From a virus, in the IMG/VR virus record IMGVR_UViG_3300036770_003412, positions 1-41,176 of that record: a stretch of 41,176 nt of DNA, one strand, 5' to 3'. A model generated the notes under the pieces. The model worked only from the letters and a program-made list of their open reading frames with translations, had not been told where the DNA came from and made no database searches. The position numbers were made by a program, and so were the translations under genes. Numbering within the stretch: the first letter of the stretch is position 1; each line of letters begins with the position of its first letter. Positions 24,159 to 30,873 of this stretch are shown here, one piece after another.

Positions 24159-24704
24159 CTACCTCCGACCCCGCTGAGTGTCCAGTTGAGTGTTCGCCTG
24201 TCTTGGGGATAACCTGATAATTCCAAAATGGACCGCGAGGGCGGTGAGAGCCTTCCGCAGGCGCCGGGTGCAGTTTACGCCCTCATCGAACACACACACG
24301 GAAATCAGCAGATCTGCGTAGGGCCTCACAGAAGCCTCTAGGAGGGCCGTACGCAGGCGAAGCGCGTCGCCGCTACCCTGATACCCCTCGACCCCTTTTC
24401 GCCCGTCTACGCGCTCCAGAGAGGCTCCAGAGGCCCTTGCAAAGCCACGGGACCCAAAAGCGCGGTCCCAGAGCGTCCGAAGCAGGTCGCCAGCCTGGTG
24501 CTGCTCCGGCGTGATGGAGCGCAGGCGGAGGTACTTCGCGAGGCGGTCAGGGGTGCGGACCCGGACCCGCTTCGCGCGGAGGTTGTTGGGATCGAGGCGC
24601 TCAACCTCGAATTCGTCGTGCGTGGCGCGGTAGGTGTTCACGGTCTCGAACACCTCGGGTGTGCGCTTGGGTCGCTTGGTCGTAGACCTCGGTCGTGAAG
24701 GCAT
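24159..24704 (-). CDS. Hypothetical protein, last gene of the early leftward unit
   Basis: This 181-residue product starts MPSRPRSTTKRPKRTPEVFETVNTY. ATG 24704 has AAGGA ten bases upstream. A longer open frame reaches 24917 but translates poly-A as Lys runs and is probably not used. The N-terminus is basic. The middle and C-terminus are helical (EQHQAGDLLRTLWDRAFG, LRLRTALLEASVRPYADLLISVCVFDEG, RLRKALTALAVHFGI), resembling DUF6456-like regulator folds, though not firmly. It lies between the candidate origin and the terminator. A regulatory role is possible. Confidence 0.65.
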   Translation of the reverse strand: MPSRPRSTTKRPKRTPEVFETVNTYRATHDEFEVERLDPNNLRAKRVRVRTPDRLAKYLRLRSITPEQHQAGDLLRTLWDRAFGSRGFARASGASLERVDGRKGVEGYQGSGDALRLRTALLEASVRPYADLLISVCVFDEGVNCTRRLRKALTALAVHFGIIRLSPRQANTQLDTQRGRR

Positions 24705-24871
24705 GGGTGACTGATCCTTTTTCTTAATCCACGTACTTGAACCGGAGAACTCGAAGGTAAGGCTCCAGAACCTCCCAAAATCTTTTTTTGTTTTTTTTGT
24801 TTTTTTTTTTTTTGGAAGGGGGGTTCTAGGGGGGAAACCAAAATTGGGGGGGGCAGAGCGGGGTTGTCGGG

Positions 24872-24914
24872 GGGTTGGCGCAGGGTTGGCGCAGGGTTGG
24901 CGCACCTTGGCGCA
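24872..24914. repeat. Iteron-like tandem 11-mers, cluster 1
   Basis: Three perfect consecutive copies of GGGTTGGCGCA (24872-24882, 24883-24893, 24894-24904) are followed by a partial copy CCTTGGCGCA (24905-24914). The period is 11 bp, one helical turn. Confidence 0.85.
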
Positions 24915-24999
24915 CACGTCGTTTTTTTGGCGGTTTTTCGGGGGGCCTTCGACGGGCTTCCCGACGGGTCTCTGAGGGGGTCTCGGAGAGGGGCTGGAG

Positions 25000-25032
25000 G
25001 GGTTGGCGCGGGGTTGACGCGGGGTTGGCGCA
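25000..25032. repeat. Iteron-like tandem 11-mers, cluster 2
   Basis: Copies GGGTTGGCGCG, GGGTTGACGCG and GGGTTGGCGCA run consecutively at 25000-25032 and share the unit of cluster 1, about 95 bp away. The last copy ends two bases before the helicase stop. Confidence 0.8.
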
Positions 25033-25034
25033 CC

Positions 25035-26183
25035 TCATGACCCGACCCCATTTTCCTGCTCGTAGCGCAGCCAGTTCGGCCTGATGCAGAGGCGCGTCTT
25101 GCGGTCCGCGGTCCTGACCGAGACGACCTCGAACTGTCCCGCATCGACCAGCGACTGGCACATGTCGATCAGCCTACCACTCGGTAGAGCCTTCCACATG
25201 GCGTCGTGGGCACGCAACTGGTGGGCCAGGTGCGTCTTGGCCTGTGGGTCCTTGGAGAGGGTAAAGCCGCGGCGGATGAGCGTGCATGCCGCGTCGATCA
25301 TCCTCTCCCTCAGCTCCTCGTCCGACATGACGCTGCCCGGCGCCTCGCTCGCCGGCTTGAAGACGCCCTCGTCCCAGACAATGCGCAGTTTTTCCCCCTT
25401 GGGGCCGTAGTTCGACTTCATGAACTTGAGGGACCGCTCATTCGTGGGCATCTCGTCGCCCTCCTCGTCGTATTTTTTGACTGAGGTGAGGTACATGCGC
25501 GAGCGGACGGAGTTGTTCCAGGCCGTTGACCCGGACAGGCCGGTCCCCGACTTCATCCCCTCGACGGATGGGTGCTGCGTGATGATGACGTTGCCGCGCG
25601 TGGGCTCCATCAGGGCGCGCAACCTTTGGACAAAGGTCCGCACCTGCTCACGATCGATCTCCAGGCCCGAGAACGTGTCTGCTGCCGTGTCGATGATGAG
25701 GACCTCGATCTGCTCTGCCTCGACGATCTGCTCGATCTGGCGATAGAGGTCGGTCACGGCCCCGATGCTGGTCTTGCGGTCAAAGCGCATGAGGGTGTTG
25801 TTGCCCCCGACCCGGCTGAGGATGGTCATGCTGTCCTTCAAGTGACTATAGGTGCAGCCGTAGTAGTTACAAATAGCCCTCAAGCGGCGATTGATCTCCT
25901 CCGGGTCGTCCTCGCAATACAATCCGAGCGACCTCACGGATCGGTTGGTTGTATCGACACCGATCCACGGCTGGCCGAGCGCCAGGGCGACCTGGAGCTG
26001 GAGCATGAGGAGGCTCTTGCCGAGGCCTCCGTCGCCAGCGAAGATGGTGGAGGAGTTCCTTGTCAGGACGCCGGGGACAATCCAGTCTCGCGGCGTCTCC
26101 TTGCCGTCGAAGGCGTCAAAGTCGAACTTGTCATCCCCGATCGGCGTGATCCTGTCCCCTCCCATTGTGTAGACGTTGCTCAT
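25035..26183 (-). CDS. RepA-like replicative helicase (AAA ATPase)
   Basis: This 382-residue protein starts MSNVYTMGGDRITPIGDDKF. Walker A is FAGDGGLGKS (Lys56, Ser57) and Walker B is VLIIDTAADTF. A sensor region NVIITQHPS and a GTGLSGSTAWNNSVRSRMYL segment follow, all typical of AAA_25 RSF1010 RepA-type hexameric helicases. The C-terminal 100 residues (SDEELRERMIDAACTLI, HDAMWKALPSGRLI) look like a winged-helix accessory domain. ATG 26183 overlaps the primase stop as ATGA. The frame is open upstream to 26780, but that part is a shadow of the primase gene. It probably unwinds phage DNA at the adjacent origin. Confidence 0.9.
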   Translation of the reverse strand: MSNVYTMGGDRITPIGDDKFDFDAFDGKETPRDWIVPGVLTRNSSTIFAGDGGLGKSLLMLQLQVALALGQPWIGVDTTNRSVRSLGLYCEDDPEEINRRLRAICNYYGCTYSHLKDSMTILSRVGGNNTLMRFDRKTSIGAVTDLYRQIEQIVEAEQIEVLIIDTAADTFSGLEIDREQVRTFVQRLRALMEPTRGNVIITQHPSVEGMKSGTGLSGSTAWNNSVRSRMYLTSVKKYDEEGDEMPTNERSLKFMKSNYGPKGEKLRIVWDEGVFKPASEAPGSVMSDEELRERMIDAACTLIRRGFTLSKDPQAKTHLAHQLRAHDAMWKALPSGRLIDMCQSLVDAGQFEVVSVRTADRKTRLCIRPNWLRYEQENGVGS

Positions 26184-27088
26184 GCGCGTTGCCTCTCTTG
26201 GATGACGTCGTTGAAGTCGCTGTATTGCCCCTTGTGGTGCACGTTGGGTGGCATGACATCGACCCTGAGGCCGGGCCGCTCGTAGGTGTCGGCGGCATCG
26301 AAAGCGGCCTCCATCCCGACCTCGCCGGCATCCGCAAAAATAATGAGGCTCTCGACGCTTTTCGGGATGTGCAGCTTTCCAAGGCGATTGGCAGCGAGCG
26401 TCGCCCAGACGGGGATGTGGTAGAGCTGGGACGCGGAGAGGGCCGTCTCGACGCCCTCGGCGATGCCCATCATTGACCGCGGCTGGCGACCAAGGCGCAC
26501 GGCGCCATTGCCCATCGGGCCGATCGTCATCTTCGCGGGCTTGACGTCGGCCTTCTTTTCGCCGCCATGGTCGAGGTAGGTCCTCTGGATGGCGGTGACG
26601 GTCCCTGCCCCGTCCGTCACGGCGGCGATCATGGCCGGCAAGACGGACTTGGAAGGGGCGTGCAGGATCGCCGGCGCGAAGCGAAGGGCATCTGGCCATC
26701 CAATGATGGGCCTCTTGATCGCGCGGCTCAGTAGGTAGGCCTCGCCGAGCGTCCCGCCGATCGGATGGGCAGCGTTCCAAATGGAACGCGCCATCTCCAT
26801 TCTCACGCGGTCGTCAGACTGGACGATGCCGTCGTGCGGTAACGTTACCCGACCCGGATAGCTCGGGTCTGGACGCGCCTCTCCCGTCCAGAGGTTGCGC
26901 GCGCGCAGGGCGTCGATGACGTCCCGCTGCGAGCATCCTGCGTGGCAAAAGACGAGCGGCCTGCCGTCGCGCGTCTGCGAGACCGACAGGCTCGGCGAGC
27001 GGTCTTCGTGGGCCGGGCAGCGGACGGTTCCGCCCGACCTGACCCAGCGACCGCCGAGGCCAATGACAATCTCCCTAGCTGACGTCAT
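26180..27088 (-). CDS. DNA primase, CHC2-type zinc finger plus TOPRIM
   Basis: This 302-residue product carries an N-terminal zinc-binding pattern (Cys24, His27, Cys48, Cys52) within RCPAHEDRSPSLSV and VFCHAGCSQRDVIDAL, as in CHC2-type primases. A central HPIGGTLGEAYLLSRAI segment and AAVTDGAGTVTAIQRTYLD follow. The C-terminal TOPRIM domain has GIAEGVETALSA (Glu211) and LIIFADAGEVG (Asp253). Primases of this layout work with RepA-like helicases in plasmids and phages, and the helicase gene overlaps the primase 3' end by four bases. Its start overlaps the stop of a 58-residue gene. Confidence 0.9.
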   Translation of the reverse strand: MTSAREIVIGLGGRWVRSGGTVRCPAHEDRSPSLSVSQTRDGRPLVFCHAGCSQRDVIDALRARNLWTGEARPDPSYPGRVTLPHDGIVQSDDRVRMEMARSIWNAAHPIGGTLGEAYLLSRAIKRPIIGWPDALRFAPAILHAPSKSVLPAMIAAVTDGAGTVTAIQRTYLDHGGEKKADVKPAKMTIGPMGNGAVRLGRQPRSMMGIAEGVETALSASQLYHIPVWATLAANRLGKLHIPKSVESLIIFADAGEVGMEAAFDAADTYERPGLRVDVMPPNVHHKGQYSDFNDVIQERQRA

Positions 27089-27251
27089 CGGTCGCCTCCG
27101 TTTCCAGCATGAGGCCCTTGAGCATGTTTTGGATGTTTATGGAGAGCAGGGCCTTCTCGCGCTCATGCGCGTGCTCACCGATGACCAACTGAACGCAAGA
27201 AGCGTCCTGTCTTGCGTCCAACTCGCGGCGCATGGCGTCCCACTGGCTCAT
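27075..27251 (-). CDS. Hypothetical 58-residue protein upstream of primase
   Basis: The product starts MSQWDAMRRELDARQDA and ends GLMLETEATDDVS; it is predominantly helical and charged. ATG 27251 follows a GGAGG seven bases away and overlaps the upstream gene's TGA as ATGA. The 3' end overlaps the primase start by 14 bases. No family is recognised. Coupling in the replication operon suggests an accessory replication role. Confidence 0.65.
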   Translation of the reverse strand: MSQWDAMRRELDARQDASCVQLVIGEHAHEREKALLSINIQNMLKGLMLETEATDDVS

Positions 27252-27724
27252 GCCACGCCCTCCGCACCGACGGCCACGGCCTCGGCATCGCGGATGCCGG
27301 CACCGAGGCCTGTGTTGAGGATGACGCTGACGCCGTCCACGACGATGGCGCTTCGCTCGTCCATGCCGGCCTGGGCCGTGGCGAGGATGGCGAGGGCCTG
27401 CTCGACGGCAAGCTCCAGGCGGTTGATACGATTGAGGTAGCTCATGGGGGTTCTCCCTGACGGTTGGATGGCACCGTCAGGGGAACACCCCGCTGGCGGC
27501 GGGGGCTCAAAAGGCACAAACAGATGCCCGGGCTTATTCGCGGTCTCGCGACCCTTATCTCGCCGCACCCCCGCCATCGCGGGTAACTCGTTATCTTCCT
27601 GCGCTCTGGGCGCAAAAATAGCCGCATTGCTTTCGGGGCGGCGTCCGCTGTTTGTGGGCTTTTGAGACCCGACGCCAACGCTTTCAGAGATCGCCTCGCC
27701 CGTCAAGCTGTTTATTTTCATCAT
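27248..27724 (-). CDS. Hypothetical protein of replication operon with a possible internal start
   Basis: The 158-residue product starts MMKINSLTGEAISESVG. ATG 27724 is preceded by a near-perfect AAGGAGGT. The first 93 residues are low-complexity and polar. The last 65 residues (from Met at 27445, MSYLNRINRLELAVEQALAI) form a helix followed by a compact Val/Gly/Ala-rich domain. That internal ATG has its own GGGAG site, partly within a hairpin stem at 27465-27492. Either start may be used, giving 158- and 65-residue forms. The function is unknown. Confidence 0.6.
   Translation of the reverse strand: MMKINSLTGEAISESVGVGSQKPTNSGRRPESNAAIFAPRAQEDNELPAMAGVRRDKGRETANKPGHLFVPFEPPPPAGCSPDGAIQPSGRTPMSYLNRINRLELAVEQALAILATAQAGMDERSAIVVDGVSVILNTGLGAGIRDAEAVAVGAEGVA
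27465..27492 (-). promoter_or_regulatory. Hairpin overlapping the internal ribosome-binding site
   Basis: CCCTGACGG (27465-27473) and CCGTCAGGG (27484-27492) form a perfect nine-base stem with a ten-base loop. In the leftward mRNA its 3' arm contains the GGG of the GGGAG preceding the internal ATG at 27445. There is no U tract, so it is not a classical terminator; translational control is possible. Confidence 0.5.
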
Positions 27725-27795
27725 GGTGCACCTCCTTAAACATCTGTTTGAAACATTCGATTGATTCCCGTCATCGCCACTAATGGCAACCCCTG

Positions 27796-28107
27796 TCAGG
27801 TCTGACGGACGTGGATATTCAGCATTGCGCGGAGGATTTTTTTCTTGAGGCGCCAGACGGGCGTCTCGAAACCCTTCACGTCCTCGTAAATGCGCTTGCC
27901 ATTTTCGAAATAAACGAAGTCGGCCTTCCACCAGAAAAGGAGGTGGCCGTCGTGCGTGACGTCCACGCGCACTTGACGCTCGAGGTTCTTGATGTGTCCC
28001 CGCTTCTCGAGCAGTTTCAGTTCGATGTAGCGCGCGGCCTCTTTCTTCGAGTCGAAGGTGATACCATCGACGATCGTCTTCTTCGCGTTGTACTTATTCC
28101 GCGGCAT
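27796..28107 (-). CDS. DUF1064-like nuclease (PD-(D/E)XK type)
   Basis: This 103-residue protein starts MPRNKYNAKKTIVDGITFDS and continues KKEAARYIELKLLEKRGHIKNLERQ, then KADFVYFENGKRIYEDVKG. This pattern, with Asp/Glu and Lys residues in a DxVYFENGK-EDVKG core, is the DUF1064 family, related to PD-(D/E)XK nucleases such as Holliday-junction resolvase-like enzymes. GGAGG lies six bases before ATG 28107. The gene overlaps the 3' end of the DnaA-like gene by 14 bases. A role in processing replication or recombination intermediates is inferred. Confidence 0.85.
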   Translation of the reverse strand: MPRNKYNAKKTIVDGITFDSKKEAARYIELKLLEKRGHIKNLERQVRVDVTHDGHLLFWWKADFVYFENGKRIYEDVKGFETPVWRLKKKILRAMLNIHVRQT

Positions 28108-28483
28108 GCTGCGCCTCCGGAGCGTGTCGCGAAGCGTTGCAGGTGCAAGGGATTTCGTTATGTCCCCGCTTCTTTCGGGGCGCATAGCTGGTCGCATTGA
28201 TCGGTCGCGTTGCGGCCTTGGCGAACGCATGATGCACCGCCGTCGTATGATCAATCTCGAAGGCGCGCGCGATTTTTAGGTATTCCCAGCCGCAGCGATA
28301 GCGCAGGGCGCGTATGATGTCCCCGCGAACGCGGCTGATGCGCGCGACGCGGCTCAGTCTGCCGTTTGGCCCCTTCTCGGTGACCTCGCGCCAGGAGACG
28401 GGATTGCCTGTCGCGGCGTGCCACCACAGCACGTCCTCGATCGCCTGCCTCGTTTCAGTCTTGCAGCACATGAGATTGAGCAA
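28094..28483 (-). CDS. DnaA domain IV-like DNA-binding protein, TTG start
   Basis: This 129-residue product contains GWEYLKIARAFEIDHTTAVHHAFAKA (about residues 65-90), close to the DnaA-box recognition helix-turn-helix with its DHTTVLHA signature. It lacks the AAA ATPase domains of DnaA. The TTG at 28483 is seven bases from a GGAGG, while an in-frame ATG at 28471 is 19 bases away, so TTG is preferred. It is the first gene of the leftward early unit. It may be a phage replication initiator or a sequestering competitor of host DnaA (inference). Confidence 0.75.
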   Translation of the reverse strand: MLNLMCCKTETRQAIEDVLWWHAATGNPVSWREVTEKGPNGRLSRVARISRVRGDIIRALRYRCGWEYLKIARAFEIDHTTAVHHAFAKAATRPINATSYAPRKKRGHNEIPCTCNASRHAPEAQHAAE

Positions 28484-28601
28484 TTTTTATCCTCCGGTCC
28501 GTGTTAACGATGAGAGACCAGAGTGTGTGCACACAGTGTGCGCGTCAAGGCGGTTGATTTGTTAAGGTGCTGGCGATTACGTTCTAACCCGAGAGGCTAG
28601 G
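28484..28601. promoter_or_regulatory. Divergent promoter-operator region beside the repressor
   Basis: This 118-bp gap separates the leftward DnaA-like gene from the rightward repressor. It contains the perfect palindrome TGTGTGCACACA (28524-28535) followed by AGTGTGC (28535-28541), matching GCACACT repeats beyond the repressor gene. A -35-like TTGACG for leftward transcription (complement of 28543-28548) sits just right of these sites with an indistinct -10. A rightward TTGATT (28554-28559) with TTACGT 17 bases on could serve the repressor. The repressor is expected to bind here. Confidence 0.65.
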
Positions 28602-29306
28602 ATGACGACGTCTAAAAGTAGCGCCGGGTTTAAACTTCGGGTTCTGATGCAGCGCGCGGATATGAGCCTGCGCGAGCTGGCGCGGCGCGTCGGGTACGCG
28701 CACGGATCGGGGGTGCAGAGACACCTTGCGCAGATCGCTGAGACACTGGATCTCGAGGTCGCGCTCAAGTTCGCGGAGGCCTTGCAGGGTCAGGGGCATC
28801 CACCCATCACGCACAGAGAGGTGATGATGGCCCTGACGGGCCGTGAGGTCTCGCCCAGCGATAAACGGCGCGCCCAGACGAGTATTCCGATCGTCGGATC
28901 TGTCCAGGCGGGCCACTGGCGCCCGGCCCAGCAGCGCGAGGCGGATGAGGCGCGATCGGTCCCGTATGTCGCCCCGCCGGCCTGGCGTTCAATGCCCGTC
29001 GTCGCCTTTGATCTGCACGGTCATAGCATGGACCGGGTCTATCCCGCCGGCAGCGTCCTCCTCGCCGTCTCTTACAACGACATCGGTCGGGACCCGAGGC
29101 CCGGCGAGCGTGTCATTGTCCAGCGTTATCGGCATGATGAGGTCGAGGCATCGTGCAAAGAGCTTCGATCCGGGCCGGGCGGTCTTGAGCTATGGCCCCT
29201 CTCGACGCGGCCCGAGCATCAGGATCCCCTACCCGTCTCCAAGAAAGGCGAGGAGGTGCGGATTACGCACCGCGTCGTCGGCGCGATCGTTTACGAACCC
29301 CTCTAA
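28602..29306 (+). CDS. CI/LexA-type prophage repressor (HTH plus S24 peptidase)
   Basis: This 234-residue protein has an N-terminal Cro/CI-type helix-turn-helix (about 12-62, MSLRELARRVGYAHGSGVQRHL). A linker follows, with an Ala-Gly cleavage site (VQAGHW, 103-104). The C-terminal S24 peptidase-like dimerisation domain has catalytic Ser142 in HGHSMDRVYPAGS and a candidate catalytic Lys186 in CKEL. This layout is that of self-cleaving repressors inactivated in SOS response, so UV or DNA-damage induction is expected. It lies between the leftward early genes and the rightward operon. It is the switch for lysogeny. Confidence 0.92.
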   Translation: MTTSKSSAGFKLRVLMQRADMSLRELARRVGYAHGSGVQRHLAQIAETLDLEVALKFAEALQGQGHPPITHREVMMALTGREVSPSDKRRAQTSIPIVGSVQAGHWRPAQQREADEARSVPYVAPPAWRSMPVVAFDLHGHSMDRVYPAGSVLLAVSYNDIGRDPRPGERVIVQRYRHDEVEASCKELRSGPGGLELWPLSTRPEHQDPLPVSKKGEEVRITHRVVGAIVYEPL

Positions 29307-29402
29307 AAAATAAATCTGCACACTCGACGCTGCACACTTGACAACGCCATAGTGTGAATCCATCTTGACCTCGGACTGGGTCATTTGATGGAGGCAATCG
29401 TC
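29307..29402 (+). promoter_or_regulatory. Promoter and repressor operators for the rightward operon
   Basis: Direct repeats CTGCACACTCGAC (29316-29328) and CTGCACACTTGAC (29330-29342) and an inverse AGTGTG (29351-29356) share the half-site seen left of the repressor. TTGACA (29338-29343) and CATCTT (29361-29366) are spaced 17 bp, a plausible promoter overlapped by the operators. A separate dyad TGACC-N8-GGTCA follows at 29366-29383. The repressor could control this unit too. Confidence 0.65.
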
Positions 29403-29609
29403 ATGCAGTTCGAGGTCTTTTACCGGGATTACGATTACGACGCACACATCGACGGCTGGGATGCAGCCGTGGTTGAGGCGCCGGATGCGCGCACGGCGTT
29501 CTATATGCGCTGGCCCTCATGGTACCCTTGGAACGATTACGCGCGCAGTCAGGTGCGCCTTATTGCGCCCATAGCGAACACCGGGAGTGAACACGATGTA
29601 CATTGCTGA
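29403..29609 (+). CDS. Hypothetical small early protein
   Basis: This 68-residue product starts MQFEVFYRDYDYDAHIDGWD. ATG 29403 has GGAGG eight bases upstream and is the first gene of the rightward operon. The protein is acidic and aromatic at the N-terminus and has a WPSWYPWNDYAR segment with four Trp/Tyr. It has no recognised domain. It might be an early host-takeover or anti-defence protein by position only, which is weak evidence. Confidence 0.7.
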   Translation: MQFEVFYRDYDYDAHIDGWDAAVVEAPDARTAFYMRWPSWYPWNDYARSQVRLIAPIANTGSEHDVHC

Positions 29610-29811
29610 TCTGGAGGCCCTCTCGCCGCGCGAGAGATTTGAGCACGATCTGTTCCGCGCACGCGCCGACATCTGGACGTTGAGCGAGGCGGTGCGGCGC
29701 ATGCCGCGATCGATCCCCGAGGGCGAGGCCGAGCGCCTGAAGCAGGAGGTCTTCGGCCTCATTCAAGACGCTTGGAAATTGTACGAACACGTGCAGGGGG
29801 CCGCAGAATGA
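29596..29811 (+). CDS. Hypothetical small helical protein
   Basis: This 71-residue product starts MYIADLEALSPRERFEHDL and is predicted fully helical with alternating charges (RARADIWTLSEAVRRMP, EGEAERLKQEVFGLIQDAWKLYEHVQG). ATG 29596 has GGGAG eight bases upstream. It overlaps the preceding gene by 14 bases and the next as ATGA. No family is recognised. Confidence 0.7.
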   Translation: MYIADLEALSPRERFEHDLFRARADIWTLSEAVRRMPRSIPEGEAERLKQEVFGLIQDAWKLYEHVQGAAE

Positions 29812-29972
29812 CCCTCAACGAGATGAGAGTGGTCGCGGCCTACTTGACCGCATTTGCGTGGATCGTGGGCGCGCACGGCGGCTGGCTGGACGGGCGCAAG
29901 CAGATCGAGCCACCGCCAGAGCGGACCATCTACGATCTGAAGAACGTCGTCTTTAAGGGAACCTTGCCATGA
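29808..29972 (+). CDS. Hypothetical 54-residue protein, possible membrane segment
   Basis: The product starts MTLNEMRVVAAYLTAFAWIV. Residues about 8-27 are hydrophobic and could span the membrane, followed by a charged tail (RKQIEPPPERTIYDL). ATG 29808 overlaps the preceding TGA (ATGA), and its own stop overlaps the next ATG likewise. Function unknown. Confidence 0.6.
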   Translation: MTLNEMRVVAAYLTAFAWIVGAHGGWLDGRKQIEPPPERTIYDLKNVVFKGTLP

Positions 29973-30151
29973 CGCTCAAAACGCTGGTTGACCGGCAAAA
30001 AAGTATTCAGAGTGTACTCGTTCAGTATACACGTGGCGACATCACGGACACGAACGCGCGCGACAAGCTTCGCGCGATGGGAATGCCGCACGACACGATC
30101 GACCGCCTCTTCCGGGCCGTCGCCGATAACATCTTGAGGGTGAAATCATGA
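29969..30151 (+). CDS. Hypothetical 60-residue helical protein
   Basis: The product starts MTLKTLVDRQKSIQSVLVQYTRGD and contains ARDKLRAMGMPHDTIDRLFRAVADNIL, a short helical protein whose middle resembles a small helix-turn-helix-like or UBA-like bundle, not firmly assignable. It overlaps both neighbours as ATGA. It directly precedes the exonuclease gene, so an accessory recombination role is possible. Confidence 0.65.
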   Translation: MTLKTLVDRQKSIQSVLVQYTRGDITDTNARDKLRAMGMPHDTIDRLFRAVADNILRVKS

Positions 30152-30873
30152 GGGGCGATCCATTCAAGTATCACGGGATCGGCCACCTGAGCCCGTCCTC
30201 GCTCAACCTCTTCGCCGCCGAGCCGGCCTTCTGGACGCTGAAATACCTCTGGAAGGTCCGCGACGACGTTGGCGATGCCGCCCATCGCGGGACTGCCGTT
30301 GAGGCTGGCGTTGAGCATCTTCTGGGCGGCCAGCCGCTGCCCGTCGCCGAGGCTGTCGCGCAGCAGAACTTCAGCTTAAACTACGGTGACGCCGACAGCG
30401 ACGAGCGCCGGGCGATCAGGCCGATGCTTGAGCAGGCCGCTGCCGCTGTCAGCCAGTTCGGCAAGCCGATCGCGCGACAGAAAAAGGTCGAGCATCGCGT
30501 GGACGGGATCGAGGTCCCGATCGTGGGCTATCTCGACTGGGAGTTCGAGGACGGCGTCATCGACCTCAAGACGACGCACCGCCTTCCGAGCGCACCGCGT
30601 CAGGATCATGTGCGCCAGGTCGCGCTCTACACGGCAGCGACGGGCAAGCCGTCGAGCCTCGTCTACGTCACGACGAAGAAGTTCGCGGTCTACCCGATTA
30701 GTCCCGCAGAGAGCGAGGCCGCGCTCCAGTCGCTCGTTCGCACGGCAAGGGCCGTCCGCAAGGTTCTCTACTACTCAGCGACACGGGAAGAGGTCGCGGA
30801 GTTCTTCTCACCCAACTTCGAAAGCTTCTACTGGAACGACGAAACTAAAAAGCACGCAATGGAGGTATTCTAA
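30148..30873 (+). CDS. PD-(D/E)XK exonuclease (RecB/Cas4-like)
   Basis: This 241-residue protein has LSPSSLNLFAAEPAFWTLKYLW at the start, as in RecB-family phage exonucleases. A GTAVEAGVEHLL motif follows (Gly/His/Glu region), then GYLDWEFEDGVIDLKTTHR carrying the metal-binding Asp and the catalytic DLK. A QVALYTAATG segment follows. These are the PDDEXK_1 features. Such enzymes digest DNA for phage recombination, normally paired with an annealing or ssDNA-binding protein, here the next gene. Confidence 0.88.
   Translation: MRGDPFKYHGIGHLSPSSLNLFAAEPAFWTLKYLWKVRDDVGDAAHRGTAVEAGVEHLLGGQPLPVAEAVAQQNFSLNYGDADSDERRAIRPMLEQAAAAVSQFGKPIARQKKVEHRVDGIEVPIVGYLDWEFEDGVIDLKTTHRLPSAPRQDHVRQVALYTAATGKPSSLVYVTTKKFAVYPISPAESEAALQSLVRTARAVRKVLYYSATREEVAEFFSPNFESFYWNDETKKHAMEVF

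Larger units (their letters stand above)
24705..25034. other. Non-coding candidate replication origin: iteron-like repeats, G-runs and poly-T tracts
   Basis: This 330-bp interval lies just downstream of the helicase gene. On the plus strand it holds T runs of 7, 8 and 14 bases (24783-24813), five G runs at 24818-24823, 24829-24834, 24846-24853, 24860-24863 and 24869-24874, and 11-mers GGGTTGGCGCA three times in tandem at 24872-24904 with a degenerate fourth to 24914. Further copies occur at 25000-25010, 25011-25021 and 25022-25032. Strand asymmetry, AT tract and iterons next to replication genes suggest an origin; open frames through here are low-complexity and probably untranslated. Confidence 0.55.

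Noticed and set aside
24147-24212. Short plus-strand frame (GTG, 21 codons) after AGGAGG
   Set aside because: It overlaps the 3' end of a minus-strand gene, is very short, and leads to no gene. Probably chance.
24872-25032. CRISPR array
   Set aside because: Units of 11 bp without spacers of constant length, and no cas genes.
24705-25161. Open frames through the poly-T and G-rich region
   Set aside because: They encode Lys, Pro and Arg runs dictated by homopolymers and 11-mers, without a good start site. They are more likely non-coding.
26184-26780. Upstream extension of the helicase frame
   Set aside because: The open frame continues over the primase gene but reads as Arg/Gly/His-rich nonsense. 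ATG 26183 with ATGA overlap is the proper start.
30008-30034. Inverted repeat around GTGTA ... TACAC
   Set aside because: Short arms within a coding gene, and spacing unlike other dyads.
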